Source of the DNA: Nocardioides sp. URHA0032
GTDB lineage: Bacteria > Actinomycetota > Actinomycetes > Propionibacteriales > Nocardioidaceae
DNA: 64,000 bases
Reading direction: 5' to 3'
Assembly: GCF_000620645.1 (NCBI RefSeq)
Contig: NZ_JIAV01000014.1
Location: forward strand, 186,001 to 250,000
The stretch's first letter is position 1, and each line of letters opens with the position of its first letter. Made by a program: the position numbers and the translations under genes. This document shows positions 9,432-17,312 of the stretch, in pieces. Below the pieces are notes generated by a model, which saw nothing but the letters and a program-made list of their open reading frames with translations, did no database searches and was not told the origin of the DNA.

Positions 9432-9979
9432 GCCCGTCCGACTACGGCGCGCTGCTGTTGGTCCTGCTCGGCTTCGCCGTCCTCGCCGGCACCATGGCCT
9501 GGCACGCGCCTGCCCGCCGGATCTTCGCGCCCGCGAGCTTGGCGGTCCTGGTCGCCGCCGGTGCCGTCGCGGCGGTCCCCGCCACCGTCGACGTCTCCCC
9601 GGGCTGGCAGACCGTCGTCCTCGTCGCCTTCGGCGGCATCCTCGCCATCGCCGGCGGCGGCCCCCTCACCTCCCTGGTGTTCGACCTGGTCGACCGTCGT
9701 GAGACGCCGGCCGACTCCCTGGACCGCGCCGGCCACGTCCTCCGCGGCGGCGCCTGGATCGGGGCCCTGGAGCGGGTCGCCATCTTCGCCACCCTCGTCG
9801 CCGGCTGGCCCGAGGGCCTCGCGGTCGTCCTCGCCGTCAAGGGCCTCGGCCGCTACCCCGAGCTCCGCGCGGCCGAGGACGGCGTCCGCACCGGCGCCGC
9901 CGAGCGCTTCATCATCGGGACCTTCGCCAGCGTGCTGTGGGCGTGCGGGTGCGCCGGAGTGGTCGTGCTCGTCCGCTAG
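9428..9979 (+). CDS. Integral membrane protein coupled to the SatD-like regulator
   Basis: This 183-residue protein has about five hydrophobic segments (around residues 7-25, 35-50, 58-78, 110-130 and 162-182). A conserved-looking loop VLAVKGLGRYPELR lies before the last segment. The ATG overlaps the preceding stop codon (ATGA), so expression is coupled to the SatD-like protein. I do not recognise a named family. SatD genes elsewhere are also often paired with membrane proteins, so a sensor/effector pairing is plausible but inferred. Confidence 0.75.
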   Translation: MSPSDYGALLLVLLGFAVLAGTMAWHAPARRIFAPASLAVLVAAGAVAAVPATVDVSPGWQTVVLVAFGGILAIAGGGPLTSLVFDLVDRRETPADSLDRAGHVLRGGAWIGALERVAIFATLVAGWPEGLAVVLAVKGLGRYPELRAAEDGVRTGAAERFIIGTFASVLWACGCAGVVVLVR

Positions 9980-10005
9980 CCCGAGCCGCCTGCGCGGACG
10001 ACGAA

Positions 10006-10038
10006 CGAGGCACCGTCCCCACCGGAGACGGTGCCTCG
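10006..10038. terminator. Bidirectional terminator, 12-bp perfect stem
   Basis: CGAGGCACCGTC (10006-10017) and GACGGTGCCTCG (10027-10038) form a perfect 12-bp stem with a 9-base loop. It lies between the membrane-protein gene on the plus strand and the 28-residue peptide gene on the minus strand. Confidence 0.8.
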
Positions 10039-10057
10039 TGACGCGAGTGGCTGTGGA

Positions 10058-10144
10058 TCAGACTCCGCGGCCTCCTCGGACGCGACCCAGGATGAACAGC
10101 ACCAGCGCGACGATGGCGAGGATGATGAGGATGGTCCACAACAT
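10058..10144 (-). CDS. 28-residue hydrophobic membrane peptide
   Basis: A short frame starts at ATG 10144 with a GGAG ribosome-binding site about nine bases upstream (GGAATGGAGTTTCGCC-ATG) and stops at TGA 10058. The product is one hydrophobic helix (WTILIILAIVALVLFIL) with a basic tail (GRVRGGRGV), the layout of a single-span membrane microprotein. It ends 20 bases before a strong terminator. The 320-bp region is otherwise empty. Similar very short hydrophobic proteins are known in actinobacteria, but the function is unknown. Confidence 0.6.
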   Translation of the reverse strand: MLWTILIILAIVALVLFILGRVRGGRGV

Positions 10145-10300
10145 GGCGAAACTCCATTCCGTTGGATGAGCTGTCGTGCCGACAGCCGACAGGTCCGCCA
10201 GGTCCGCACGGGATGTGTGACCTCGCAGCAGCCGGGCTGATGCCTGAACGTGCCCAACGGGTCACCCCCTCAAACCGGCGCCGACGCCGGCGGCGCGCGC

Positions 10301-11014
10301 TCAGGAGCCGGTGAAGTGCAGCCGCGGGTCCCGCACCAGGTCCGCGAGGTCGGCGTCGGAGAGCTGGCGGCCCGCCGTGCCGGCCTGCTCGCTCTGGGCC
10401 GGGACGGACTCGAAGGCGTTGACGGCGGAGCCGTCCGGGCGGACGAAGTAGACGCCGAAGTACCACTCCACGGGATCGCCGGAGCTGAACGCCTGGCGGT
10501 AGACCGTGCCGCCCTGGACCTTCTGCTCGGTGCACCCGTCGCACTGCAGGCCGCCCTCGCTGGGCGCGGCCATGATCACGAGCAGCTTGCTGCCGGCCAG
10601 CGTGTAGGACGCCTGCCAGTCCTCGGCCTGCGCGAAGTCCGGGTCGGCGATCGGCCCCGCGGTGTGGCTGTCGCTGGGGTAGACGTCGTCGGGCGGGGGC
10701 AGCGACGGCAGGTGCTCGGCGATCACGCCGGTCATCCGCTCGTCGATGTCGGTGCCCGGCACGAAGTCGGGGGCAGGAGCGGGCGCGCCGGCGAGCGGCG
10801 CGTCGTGCGCCACGGTCGGGCCGCCGTCGCCTCCGGTGGCCGCGAGGACCCCGCCGGTGGCGATGCCCACCACCGCGACGGCGGTGCCCAGGCGGGCGCG
10901 CCGCTGGACGCGCTTGCGCCGCCCGCGCCGGACGGCCTGCTCCAGGTCGGGTGCGCCGGGTACGTCGCTGGTCACGCGGTCGAGCTGGTCGCGGAGGATC
11001 TGCTCAGAGGTCAT
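10301..11014 (-). CDS. Membrane-anchored protein coupled to SigE-type sigma factor (putative anti-sigma/effector)
   Basis: This 237-residue protein has an N-terminal cytosolic stretch rich in acidic and basic residues (about 1-40), a single transmembrane helix (about 43-62) and an extracytoplasmic domain with a CDGC pair and the EWYFGVYFVRPDG strand. The ATG at 11014 has a GGGAG site seven bases upstream and overlaps the sigma gene by 11 bp. By position it is the sigma partner, although no classical zinc anti-sigma motif (HxxxCxxC) is visible. The function as anti-sigma factor is inferred from coupling and topology. Confidence 0.75.
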   Translation of the reverse strand: MTSEQILRDQLDRVTSDVPGAPDLEQAVRRGRRKRVQRRARLGTAVAVVGIATGGVLAATGGDGGPTVAHDAPLAGAPAPAPDFVPGTDIDERMTGVIAEHLPSLPPPDDVYPSDSHTAGPIADPDFAQAEDWQASYTLAGSKLLVIMAAPSEGGLQCDGCTEQKVQGGTVYRQAFSSGDPVEWYFGVYFVRPDGSAVNAFESVPAQSEQAGTAGRQLSDADLADLVRDPRLHFTGS

Positions 11015-11519
11015 GGGAGCTCCCTTCGGAGGTCTGGGGTGCGGCGAGCACCGCCTGGAGACGGTCGAGGGCACGCGCGGTCCGGCTCTTGACGGTGCCC
11101 TCGGGCAGGTCGAGGACCCGCGCCACCTCGGCGACCGGGAGGTCGTCGAGGAACCGCAGCGCGACCACCGCCCGGTCGCGCGGAGAGAGCCCGGCCAGCG
11201 CCCGCATCAGGTCGAGCCGCTCGAGCCCGGTCTCGGGACCGGCCACCTGGCGCTCGGGCAGCTCGCCGGTGGCCGGCTCCCGGTTGCGCTGCCGAGCCAT
11301 CCGGAAGCACGTGTGCACCACCGTTCGTCGCGCGTAGGTGTCCACGGCCCCCGGCTGGATCCGGGGCCAGTGCACGTAGAGCTGCGTGAACGCCGTCTGC
11401 ACGGCGTCCTCCGCCGCCGGCCAGCTGCCCAGGACGGCGTACGCCGTCCGCATCAGCGAACGCTGCCGGACCACGAAGAACTCGCGGTACGCGCTCTCCC
11501 ATGCCGGCGTGCGTCCCAC
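11004..11519 (-). CDS. SigE family ECF RNA polymerase sigma factor
   Basis: This 171-residue ECF-type sigma factor has region 2 motifs (FFVVRQRSLMRTAYAVLGSWPAAEDAVQ split over about residues 13-42) and region 4 (LSPRDRAVVALRFLDDLPVAEVARVLDLPEGTVKSR spanning about 110-150). It belongs to the short SigE-type ECF group of actinobacteria, usually paired with a membrane protein, as here. The GTG start at 11519 has an AGGAG about seven bases upstream. The open frame extends to 11654, but that part lacks sigma similarity and overlaps the next gene's start region. Confidence 0.88.
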   Translation of the reverse strand: MGRTPAWESAYREFFVVRQRSLMRTAYAVLGSWPAAEDAVQTAFTQLYVHWPRIQPGAVDTYARRTVVHTCFRMARQRNREPATGELPERQVAGPETGLERLDLMRALAGLSPRDRAVVALRFLDDLPVAEVARVLDLPEGTVKSRTARALDRLQAVLAAPQTSEGSSHDL

Positions 11520-11623
11520 CCTGGCTCCTGTCCGGTCGGTGTCCTCACCAGTCAAGAGCTGTGAGGCCGGTCGCGGGTTCCGTCGACGCCCGAGAAGTTG
11601 CCGGGCACCCAGGACAGGGCACC

Positions 11624-12196
11624 ATGGCGTCCATGTCGTTGCCCACCCCCGCACTGCAGACGGCGCGCCTCCGGCTGCGCGCGGTGGCCGACGCGGACGC
11701 CGACGCCCTCTTCGCGATGCACAGCAGCGCCGACGTGCTGCGGTACTGGGACTCGCCGCCGTGGACAGACCGGGGGAGCGCCACGCGCTTCATCGCGATG
11801 TCCCACCGGCTGGCGGAGAAGGGCGCCGGCGCCAGGTTGGCCGTCGACCGGACCTCGGACGGGGCGTTCATCGGATGGTGCGCACTGGTCCGGTGGAACC
11901 CCGACCACCGGAGCGCGGCGATGGGCTACTGCTTCGACCGAGCGGCCTGGGGCCACGGCTACGCGACCGAGGCCGCCGGCGCCGTGCTGGCCTGGGCGTT
12001 CGACACCCTGGACCTGAACCGGGTCCAGGCGGAGACCGACACCCGCAACGTCGCGTCCGCCCGCGTCCTGGAGAAGCTCGGCTTCGTGCGGGAGGGCACG
12101 CTGCGTGAGGACTGCGTCGTGAACGGCGACGTCTCGGACTCGTGGGTCTACGGGCTGCTCCGGCGGGAGTGGCGAGGTCAGGACCCCACGGGATGA
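11624..12196 (+). CDS. RimJ/RimL-type GNAT acetyltransferase
   Basis: This 190-residue acetyltransferase has the RimJ/RimL layout: LQTARLRLRAVADADADALF at the N-terminus, GYCFDRAAWGHGYATEA as the acetyl-CoA loop and ETDTRNVASARVLEKLGFVREGTLRED near the C-terminus. Such enzymes acetylate protein N-termini, aminoglycosides or small amines; the substrate is not predictable. The ATG at 11624 is preceded by AGGA nine bases upstream; a second ATG at 11633 would shorten it by three residues. It is divergent from the sigma operon. Confidence 0.87.
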   Translation: MASMSLPTPALQTARLRLRAVADADADALFAMHSSADVLRYWDSPPWTDRGSATRFIAMSHRLAEKGAGARLAVDRTSDGAFIGWCALVRWNPDHRSAAMGYCFDRAAWGHGYATEAAGAVLAWAFDTLDLNRVQAETDTRNVASARVLEKLGFVREGTLREDCVVNGDVSDSWVYGLLRREWRGQDPTG

Positions 12197-12230
12197 GCCG
12201 GGAGGAGCACCGCGGCCGTGCGGCGGTCGC

Positions 12231-12629
12231 CTACCGCGACCTGTCCGGCTGAGCGACCGGCCGGCTGCGCCGCAGCTGTGGCCGCGGCTCCTGCAGGAGG
12301 ATCGCCACGCCCGCCACCACGGCCACGATCTCGGCGATCGCCGCCGTCCAGACGGCCCACCCCGTCCAGACCTCCGACACCCCGAACAGGCCGACCGTCG
12401 CGGCGGTGACGAACGCGGCGAGGGTGGAGAGGCCGAACCCCACGGCGAGCAGCGGCGGCAGCCAGTGCCGCCAGGTCATCAGGAGCACGGCGATCACCAG
12501 CCCGGCGCCGGCGTTCAGCAGGAACGCCGGGCCGATCTGGCTGTCCTCGTGCGCCCAGTCGAAGTAGAGCTTGAAGTGCACCAACCCCGAGACGAGCACT
12601 CCCAGGGCGGCCAGGGCACGCATCCTCAT
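12231..12629 (-). CDS. Four-helix integral membrane protein
   Basis: This 132-residue protein has four hydrophobic segments (about 4-22, 33-50, 58-80 and 86-110) and a basic tail. The ATG at 12629 has a GGAG site nine bases upstream; the frame stays open upstream only over the M16 gene. The GLVHFKLYFDWAHEDSQIG start resembles small uncharacterised actinobacterial membrane proteins. Function unknown. Confidence 0.75.
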   Translation of the reverse strand: MRMRALAALGVLVSGLVHFKLYFDWAHEDSQIGPAFLLNAGAGLVIAVLLMTWRHWLPPLLAVGFGLSTLAAFVTAATVGLFGVSEVWTGWAVWTAAIAEIVAVVAGVAILLQEPRPQLRRSRPVAQPDRSR

Positions 12630-12692
12630 GGTGATTCTCCGTTCGTCGGCAACCCGGACAGTCGGGTCATCCGTGCACACGGGATCGCGCGG

Positions 12693-12710
12693 CCCGCGGT
12701 TCACCGCGGG
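12693..12710 (-). terminator. Hairpin after the M16 peptidase gene
   Basis: CCCGCGG (12693-12699) pairs with CCGCGGG (12704-12710) around a TTCA tetraloop, six bases past the M16 stop codon. It is a compact intrinsic terminator candidate for the rpsO-pnp-M16 unit. Confidence 0.65.
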
Positions 12711-12715
12711 CGGTC

Positions 12716-14065
12716 CTAGCTCGGCCCGACCACCGCGAGGATCTCCGGCTTCGTGAAGACGTCGGCGGCGACCGACCGCACGTCGTCCAGGGTGACGCCC
12801 TCGACGCGGGCCATCACCTCGTCGATGCTGAGCAGCTCGTCGTGGACGAGCTCGGCCTTGCCGAGACGCGACATCCGGGATGCGGAGTCCTCGAGCCCGA
12901 GCACCAGCCCGCCGCGGAGCTGCCCCTTGCCGCGGGCGAGCTCCTCGGCCGTGATGCCCGTGGTGGCGACCTTCGCCAGCTCCTCCCGCACGACGGCGAG
13001 CACGTCGTCGAGCTTGGACGGGAGGCAACCGACGGAGACGCCGACCAGGCCGGAGTCGGCGTGGTGGGAGGCGAAGGAGAAGACCGAGTACGCGAGGCCG
13101 CGGTGCTCGCGGACCTCCTGGAAGAGTCGGGAGGACGTGCCGCCCCCGAGCGCGGTGTTGAGCACCCCGAGCGCGAAGCGCCGGGGATCGTCGCGGACCA
13201 GGCCCTCCATGCCGAGCACGACGTTCACCTGCTCGAACGGGCGGGTGGTGTGCACCTCGCCGGGCTGCACGCGCTTGCGCGAGCCACGCCGTGCGGGCAG
13301 CGGGCTGGCCGTGCCGGCCAGCCAGTCGTTGCGGGCGAACGCCTTCCTGACCTGGCGCACCAGGGCGGCGTGGTCGACGTTGCCGGCCGCCGAGACGACG
13401 ATGTTCTCCGGACGGTAGTGGCGCCGGTGGAACCGGACGATCTGCGCGCGTGTGATCGCCTGGATCGAGGCGTCGGTGCCGGCGATCGGGCGGCCGAGGG
13501 GCGTGTCTCCCCAGGCCTGCGCCGCGAAGAGGTTGTGCACGACGTCGTCCGGGTCGTCGTCGTGCATCGCGATCTCGTCGAGGATCACGTCGCGCTCGGC
13601 CTCGACGTCCTCGGGGAGCAGGGTCGACCCCGTGATCATGTCGCCGAGCACGTCGACCGCCAGCGGCAGGTCCTCGTCGAGGACCCGCGCGTGGAAGCAG
13701 GTGTACTCCTTGGCGGTGAACGCGTTGAACTCACCACCGACCGCGTCCAGCGCGATCGAGATGTCCAGCGCCGACCGCTCACCCGTGCCCTTGAAGAGCA
13801 GGTGCTCCAGGAAGTGCGAGCAGCCGTGCAGGGTCGGCGACTCGTCGCGCGAGCCGACGCCGACCCACACCCCGATCGCGGCCGAGCGCACGCCCGCCTG
13901 GTGCTCGCTGATGATGCGCAGCCCCGACGGCAGGACCGTGCGCCGGATGCGCGAGGTCACCTGGCCGTCCGCATCGCGCTCGGTGAAGAGCGTGCGGGTG
14001 CCCGGAGAAGACGGTGACCCGCCAGAAGAGACCTTCTGGCGGGTCACCGGTGCAGCCTTGGTCAC
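12716..14065 (-). CDS. M16 family zinc metallopeptidase
   Basis: This 449-residue member of the pitrilysin/processing-peptidase family has the inverted zinc motif HFLEH at residues 84-88. The third ligand probably lies in the [13 protein letters not shown] region about 75 residues later, and the second lobe carries the [12 protein letters not shown] and [14 protein letters not shown] motifs. Actinobacteria keep this gene directly after pnp. The GTG at 14065 overlaps the pnp stop as GTGA. However, a perfect 16-bp hairpin lies inside the first 20 codons. An internal GTG at 13960 (414 residues) is an alternative start if that hairpin is the pnp terminator. Confidence 0.9.
   Translation of the reverse strand: MTKAAPVTRQKVSSGGSPSSPGTRTLFTERDADGQVTSRIRRTVLPSGLRIISEHQAGVRSAAIGVWVGVGSRDESPTLHGCSHFLEHLLFKGTGERSALDISIALDAVGGEFNAFTAKEYTCFHARVLDEDLPLAVDVLGDMITGSTLLPEDVEAERDVILDEIAMHDDDPDDVVHNLFAAQAWGDTPLGRPIAGTDASIQAITRAQIVRFHRRHYRPENIVVSAAGNVDHAALVRQVRKAFARNDWLAGTASPLPARRGSRKRVQPGEVHTTRPFEQVNVVLGMEGLVRDDPRRFALGVLNTALGGGTSSRLFQEVREHRGLAYSVFSFASHHADSGLVGVSVGCLPSKLDDVLAVVREELAKVATTGITAEELARGKGQLRGGLVLGLEDSASRMSRLGKAELVHDELLSIDEVMARVEGVTLDDVRSVAADVFTKPEILAVVGPS
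14013..14048 (-). repeat. Perfect 16-bp-stem hairpin at the pnp/M16 junction
   Basis: GGTGACCCGCCAGAAG (14013-14028) and its exact reverse complement (14033-14048) flank a 4-base loop. The hairpin begins about 14 bases after the pnp stop on the transcript and lies within the annotated 5' end of the M16 gene. It could be a terminator/attenuator or an RNase processing site. There is no U-run after it. Confidence 0.75.
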
Positions 14066-16302
14066 TCGGAGTCGTCCGCGCCTTCGGCGTCGGAGGACTC
14101 GGCGGACTCGGAGGACTCGGCCTCGTCGACCACCGGGACCAGCGACAGCTTGCCGCGGTCGTCGATCTCGGCGATCTGGACCTGGATCTTCTGGCCCACG
14201 GACACGACGTCCTCGACCGCGTCGACGCGCTTGCCGCCGGCCAGGCCGCGCAGCTTGCTGATGTGCAGCAGCCCGTCCTTGCCCGGCATCAGCGAGACGA
14301 ACGCACCGAAGTTGGTCGTCTTGACGACGGTGCCCAGGTAGCGCTCACCGATCTCCGGCATCGTCGGGTTGGCGATCTGGTTGATCTGGTCCTTCGCCGC
14401 CTGCGCAGCCTCACCGTTGGTGGCGCCGATGTAGATCGTGCCGTCGTCCTCGATCGAGATCGAGGCGCCGGTGTCGTCCTGGATCTGGTTGATGATCTTG
14501 CCCTTGGGGCCGATGACCTCGCCGATCTTGTCGACCGGGATGTTGATCGTGATGATCCGCGGGGCGTGGATCGACATCTCCTCGGGCTCATCGATGGCCT
14601 CGGCCATCACGTCGAGGATCGCCATCCGGGCGTCACGCGCCTGCTGCAGCGCCTGCGCGAGCACCTCGGCGGGGATGCCGTCGAGCTTGGTGTCGAGCTG
14701 GAGCGCGGTCACGAACTGACGGGTGCCGGCGACCTTGAAGTCCATGTCGCCGAACGCGTCCTCGGCGCCGAGGATGTCGGTGAGCGCGACGTACTGCATC
14801 GAGCCGTCGATCTCGCCGGAGACGAGGCCCATCGCGATGCCCGCGACCGGGGCCTTCAGCGGCACGCCGGCCTGGAGCAGCGCCAGTGTCGAGGCGCAGA
14901 CCGAGCCCATCGAGGTCGAGCCGTTGGAGCCCATCGCCTCGGAGAGCTGGCGGATGGCGTACGGGAACTCCTCGCGGGAGGGCAGCACCGGCAGCAGCGC
15001 ACGGCGCGCGAGCGCACCGTGGCCGACCTCGCGGCGCTTCGGCGAGCCGACCCGGCCGGTCTCACCGGTCGAGAACGGCGGGAAGACGTACTTGTGCATG
15101 TAGCGGCGGTGCTTCTCCGGGGAGAGCGTGTCCAGCTGCTGCTCCATCTTCAGCATGTCCAGCGTGGTGACGCCCAGGATCTGGGTCTCGCCGCGCTCGA
15201 AGAGCGCCGAGCCGTGCACGCGCGGGATCACGCCGACCTCGGCGTGCAGCGGGCGGATGTCGGCCAGGCCACGGCCGTCGATGCGGACCTTGTCCTTGAG
15301 GATGCTCTCGCGGACGACCTGCTTGTTGACCGAGCGGAAGGCCGCGCCGATCTCCTTCTCGCGACCCTCGAACTGGCCGGCGAGCTGCTCGAGCACACCG
15401 TCCTTGAGCTCGTCGGTGCGGTCGTTGCGCTCCTCCTTGTCGGCGATCTTCATCGCGGCGACCAGGTCGTCCTTGACGGCCGCCTCGACCGCGGCGAACA
15501 CGTCGTCCTCGTAGTCGAGGAAGATCGGGAACTCCTGGACCGGCTTCGCGGCGACGTTCGCCAGCTCGGCCTGGGCCTCGACGAGCTGCTTGATGAAGGG
15601 CTTGGCGGCGTCGAGGCCGCCGGCCACGACCTCCTCGGTCGGCGCGGTGGCGCCGCCCCGGACCAGCTCGATGGTCTGCTCGGTCGCCTCGGCCTCGACC
15701 ATCATGATCGCGACGTCGCCCGTGTCGGTGACGCGGCCGGCCACGACCATGTCGAAGACGGCGTCCTCGAGCTGGCTGTGGGTCGGGAACGCGACCCACT
15801 GGCCGTCGATCAGCGCCACGCGGACGCCGCCGACCGGGCCGGAGAACGGCAGGCCGGAGAGCTGCGTCGACAGCGATGCGGCGTTGATCGCGAGGACGTC
15901 GTAGGGCGCGTCCGGGTTCAGCGCCATCACCGTGATGACGACCTGGACCTCGTTGCGGAGGCCCTTCTTGAACGTCGGGCGCAGCGGCCGGTCGATCAGG
16001 CGGCAGGTGAGGATCGCGTCCTCGCCGGGCCGGCCCTCGGAGCGGAAGAACGAGCCGGGGATCTTGCCCGCGGCGTACATCCGCTCCTCGACGTCGATCG
16101 TCAGGGGGAAGAAGTCGAAGTGGTCCTTGGGGTGCTTGCCCGCGGTGGTCGCGGACAGCAGCATCGTGTCGTCGTCGAGGTAGGCGGTGACGGCACCGGC
16201 AGCCTGGCGGGCGAGGAGCCCGCTCTCGAACTTGATGGTCCGGGTGCCGAACTTGCCGTTGTCGAGAGTGGTCTCGACAACGTGGATGACGGGTTCAGTC
16301 AA
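14062..16302 (-). CDS. pnp: Polyribonucleotide nucleotidyltransferase (PNPase)
   Basis: This 746-residue phosphorolytic 3'-5' exoribonuclease and RNA-tailing enzyme forms a ring trimer, part of RNA turnover. It has two RNase PH-like domains separated by a helical domain, then a KH domain ([17 protein letters not shown]) and an S1 domain ([19 protein letters not shown]), with an acidic Ser/Glu tail. The apparent start is TTG at 16302 (encoding [10 protein letters not shown]), preceded by AGGGA; no better ATG or GTG is in register. It follows rpsO, the order conserved across bacteria. Confidence 0.97.
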   Translation of the reverse strand: MTEPVIHVVETTLDNGKFGTRTIKFESGLLARQAAGAVTAYLDDDTMLLSATTAGKHPKDHFDFFPLTIDVEERMYAAGKIPGSFFRSEGRPGEDAILTCRLIDRPLRPTFKKGLRNEVQVVITVMALNPDAPYDVLAINAASLSTQLSGLPFSGPVGGVRVALIDGQWVAFPTHSQLEDAVFDMVVAGRVTDTGDVAIMMVEAEATEQTIELVRGGATAPTEEVVAGGLDAAKPFIKQLVEAQAELANVAAKPVQEFPIFLDYEDDVFAAVEAAVKDDLVAAMKIADKEERNDRTDELKDGVLEQLAGQFEGREKEIGAAFRSVNKQVVRESILKDKVRIDGRGLADIRPLHAEVGVIPRVHGSALFERGETQILGVTTLDMLKMEQQLDTLSPEKHRRYMHKYVFPPFSTGETGRVGSPKRREVGHGALARRALLPVLPSREEFPYAIRQLSEAMGSNGSTSMGSVCASTLALLQAGVPLKAPVAGIAMGLVSGEIDGSMQYVALTDILGAEDAFGDMDFKVAGTRQFVTALQLDTKLDGIPAEVLAQALQQARDARMAILDVMAEAIDEPEEMSIHAPRIITINIPVDKIGEVIGPKGKIINQIQDDTGASISIEDDGTIYIGATNGEAAQAAKDQINQIANPTMPEIGERYLGTVVKTTNFGAFVSLMPGKDGLLHISKLRGLAGGKRVDAVEDVVSVGQKIQVQIAEIDDRGKLSLVPVVDEAESSESAESSDAEGADDSE

Positions 16303-16506
16303 GGGATGTCCCTGTTCTGCTCGCGGAGCGATCCGCGGCGTCCCGCGTCATGCAGAGGCCTGGTCTTCGATCGAGGCCCGCAGAGCCGTGCTCTGAGAGC
16401 CACTACCGAGGACCGAGCCAGAACGTGCGGGTCGCTCCTGGTGTTCAGATGTACTTCTGAGTGGGTCTGCTGGTGAATCTAGCGTCCGGAGACGCTCCCG
16501 AGAAAG

Positions 16507-16539
16507 CGTGAAGGGCCCACCTGAGGCAGGCCCTTCACG
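16507..16539 (-). terminator. Terminator after rpsO
   Basis: CGTGAAGGGCC (16507-16517) pairs with GGCCCTTCACG (16529-16539), an 11-bp perfect stem with an 11-base loop, starting six bases past the rpsO stop. It separates rpsO from pnp, whose own leader (16303-16506) shows no other clear gene or riboswitch. Confidence 0.8.
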
Positions 16540-16544
16540 GTAAA

Positions 16545-16820
16545 TCAGCGGCGGAGGCCGAGACGCTCGACGATCGAGCGGTAACGGTTGATGTCCGTCT
16601 TCTGCAGGTAGTTCAGCAACCGGCGGCGCTGGCCGACGAGCAGCAGCAGGCCGCGACGGCTGTGGTGGTCGTGCTTGTGCTGCTTGAGGTGCTCGGTCAG
16701 GTGGCTGATCCGGTGGCTCAGCAGCGCGACCTGGACCTCCGGCGAACCGGTGTCGCCCTCGGTCGTGGCGTACTCGGCGATGATCTTCTTCTTGGTCTCC
16801 GCGTCGGTACCGATCGACAT
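16545..16820 (-). CDS. rpsO: 30S ribosomal protein S15
   Basis: This 91-residue primary 16S rRNA-binding protein of the small-subunit platform has the family signature [19 protein letters not shown] followed by [11 protein letters not shown]. The ATG at 16820 has a GGAAGGAG site. It is the first gene of the rpsO-pnp-M16 order, with a terminator between it and pnp. Confidence 0.98.
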   Translation of the reverse strand: MSIGTDAETKKKIIAEYATTEGDTGSPEVQVALLSHRISHLTEHLKQHKHDHHSRRGLLLLVGQRRRLLNYLQKTDINRYRSIVERLGLRR

Positions 16821-16975
16821 GCGGGCTCCTTCCGGTGGGTTTGCTGCGCGGCGCGCCGGGGCCTGTTCACCCGGGCACTCTGGTTCCGCGGCCGTTGGAC
16901 GGCAGTCGTCACCCCTGGAGGCAACCTCAGAACTCTAGCGCGGGGGTGCTCCACCCACCGAATCCACATGCCTCT

Positions 16976-16998
16976 GACCCGGGGCGACGCCCCGGGTC
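16976..16998 (-). terminator. Hairpin after the DUF6458 gene
   Basis: GACCCGGGGC (16976-16985) pairs perfectly with GCCCCGGGTC (16989-16998) around a 3-base loop, 17 bases past the stop of the minus-strand gene at 17015. It is an intrinsic terminator candidate. The rest of 16821-16975 shows nothing beyond the rpsO ribosome-binding site. Confidence 0.7.
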
Positions 16999-17014
16999 GG
17001 GCAGCACCGCCGGC

Positions 17015-17257
17015 TCAGACGGCCGGCGGGACGTCGTTCCGCTCGCTGACCGTGCGGCTGCCGTCGGCGTGCGTCGTGACCGCCGTGCTGCGGCGCCGGC
17101 TTGCGGTCGTGGCCGCGACGAGGACGATGCAGAGCACACCCGCGGCGGCGAGGATCCAGCCGACCATCGTGAGGTCGACGCCGTTGATGCTGTCAGTCAC
17201 GGCCAGCGCCAGGATCAGGCCCAGCGCGAGCAGGAAAACTCCCAGTCCATATCCCAT
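17015..17257 (-). CDS. DUF6458-like two-helix membrane protein
   Basis: This 80-residue protein starts MGYGLGVFLLALGLILALAV. It has a first membrane helix (about 3-20), the DSINGVDLTMVGWIL junction, a second helix (about 27-48) and a cytosolic basic tail ending in RTVSERNDVPPAV. This matches a widespread small actinobacterial family (DUF6458) of unknown function. The ATG at 17257 follows a G-rich stretch. Terminator hairpins lie on both sides, so it is its own transcription unit. Confidence 0.85.
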   Translation of the reverse strand: MGYGLGVFLLALGLILALAVTDSINGVDLTMVGWILAAAGVLCIVLVAATTASRRRSTAVTTHADGSRTVSERNDVPPAV

Positions 17258-17271
17258 GCCCCCCCTAGTCC

Positions 17272-17302
17272 CCGGTGCGGGCTTCGCGCAAACCCGCACC
17301 GG
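17272..17302 (-). terminator. Hairpin after the MMPL transporter gene
   Basis: CCGGTGCGGG (17272-17281) pairs with CCCGCACCGG (17293-17302), a 10-bp perfect stem with an 11-base loop, ten bases past the MMPL stop codon. Confidence 0.75.
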
Positions 17303-17312
17303 AGGCGACAGG

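Noticed and set aside
11520-11654. N-terminal extension of the sigma factor frame
   Set aside because: The extra 45 codons lack sigma similarity and overlap the divergent GNAT start; the GTG at 11519 has a good ribosome-binding site.
14014-16476. 820-codon open frame on the plus strand
   Set aside because: It lies entirely opposite pnp. Long antisense frames are expected in GC-rich DNA; the product is low-complexity (Asp/Arg/His/Leu-rich) and has no family features.
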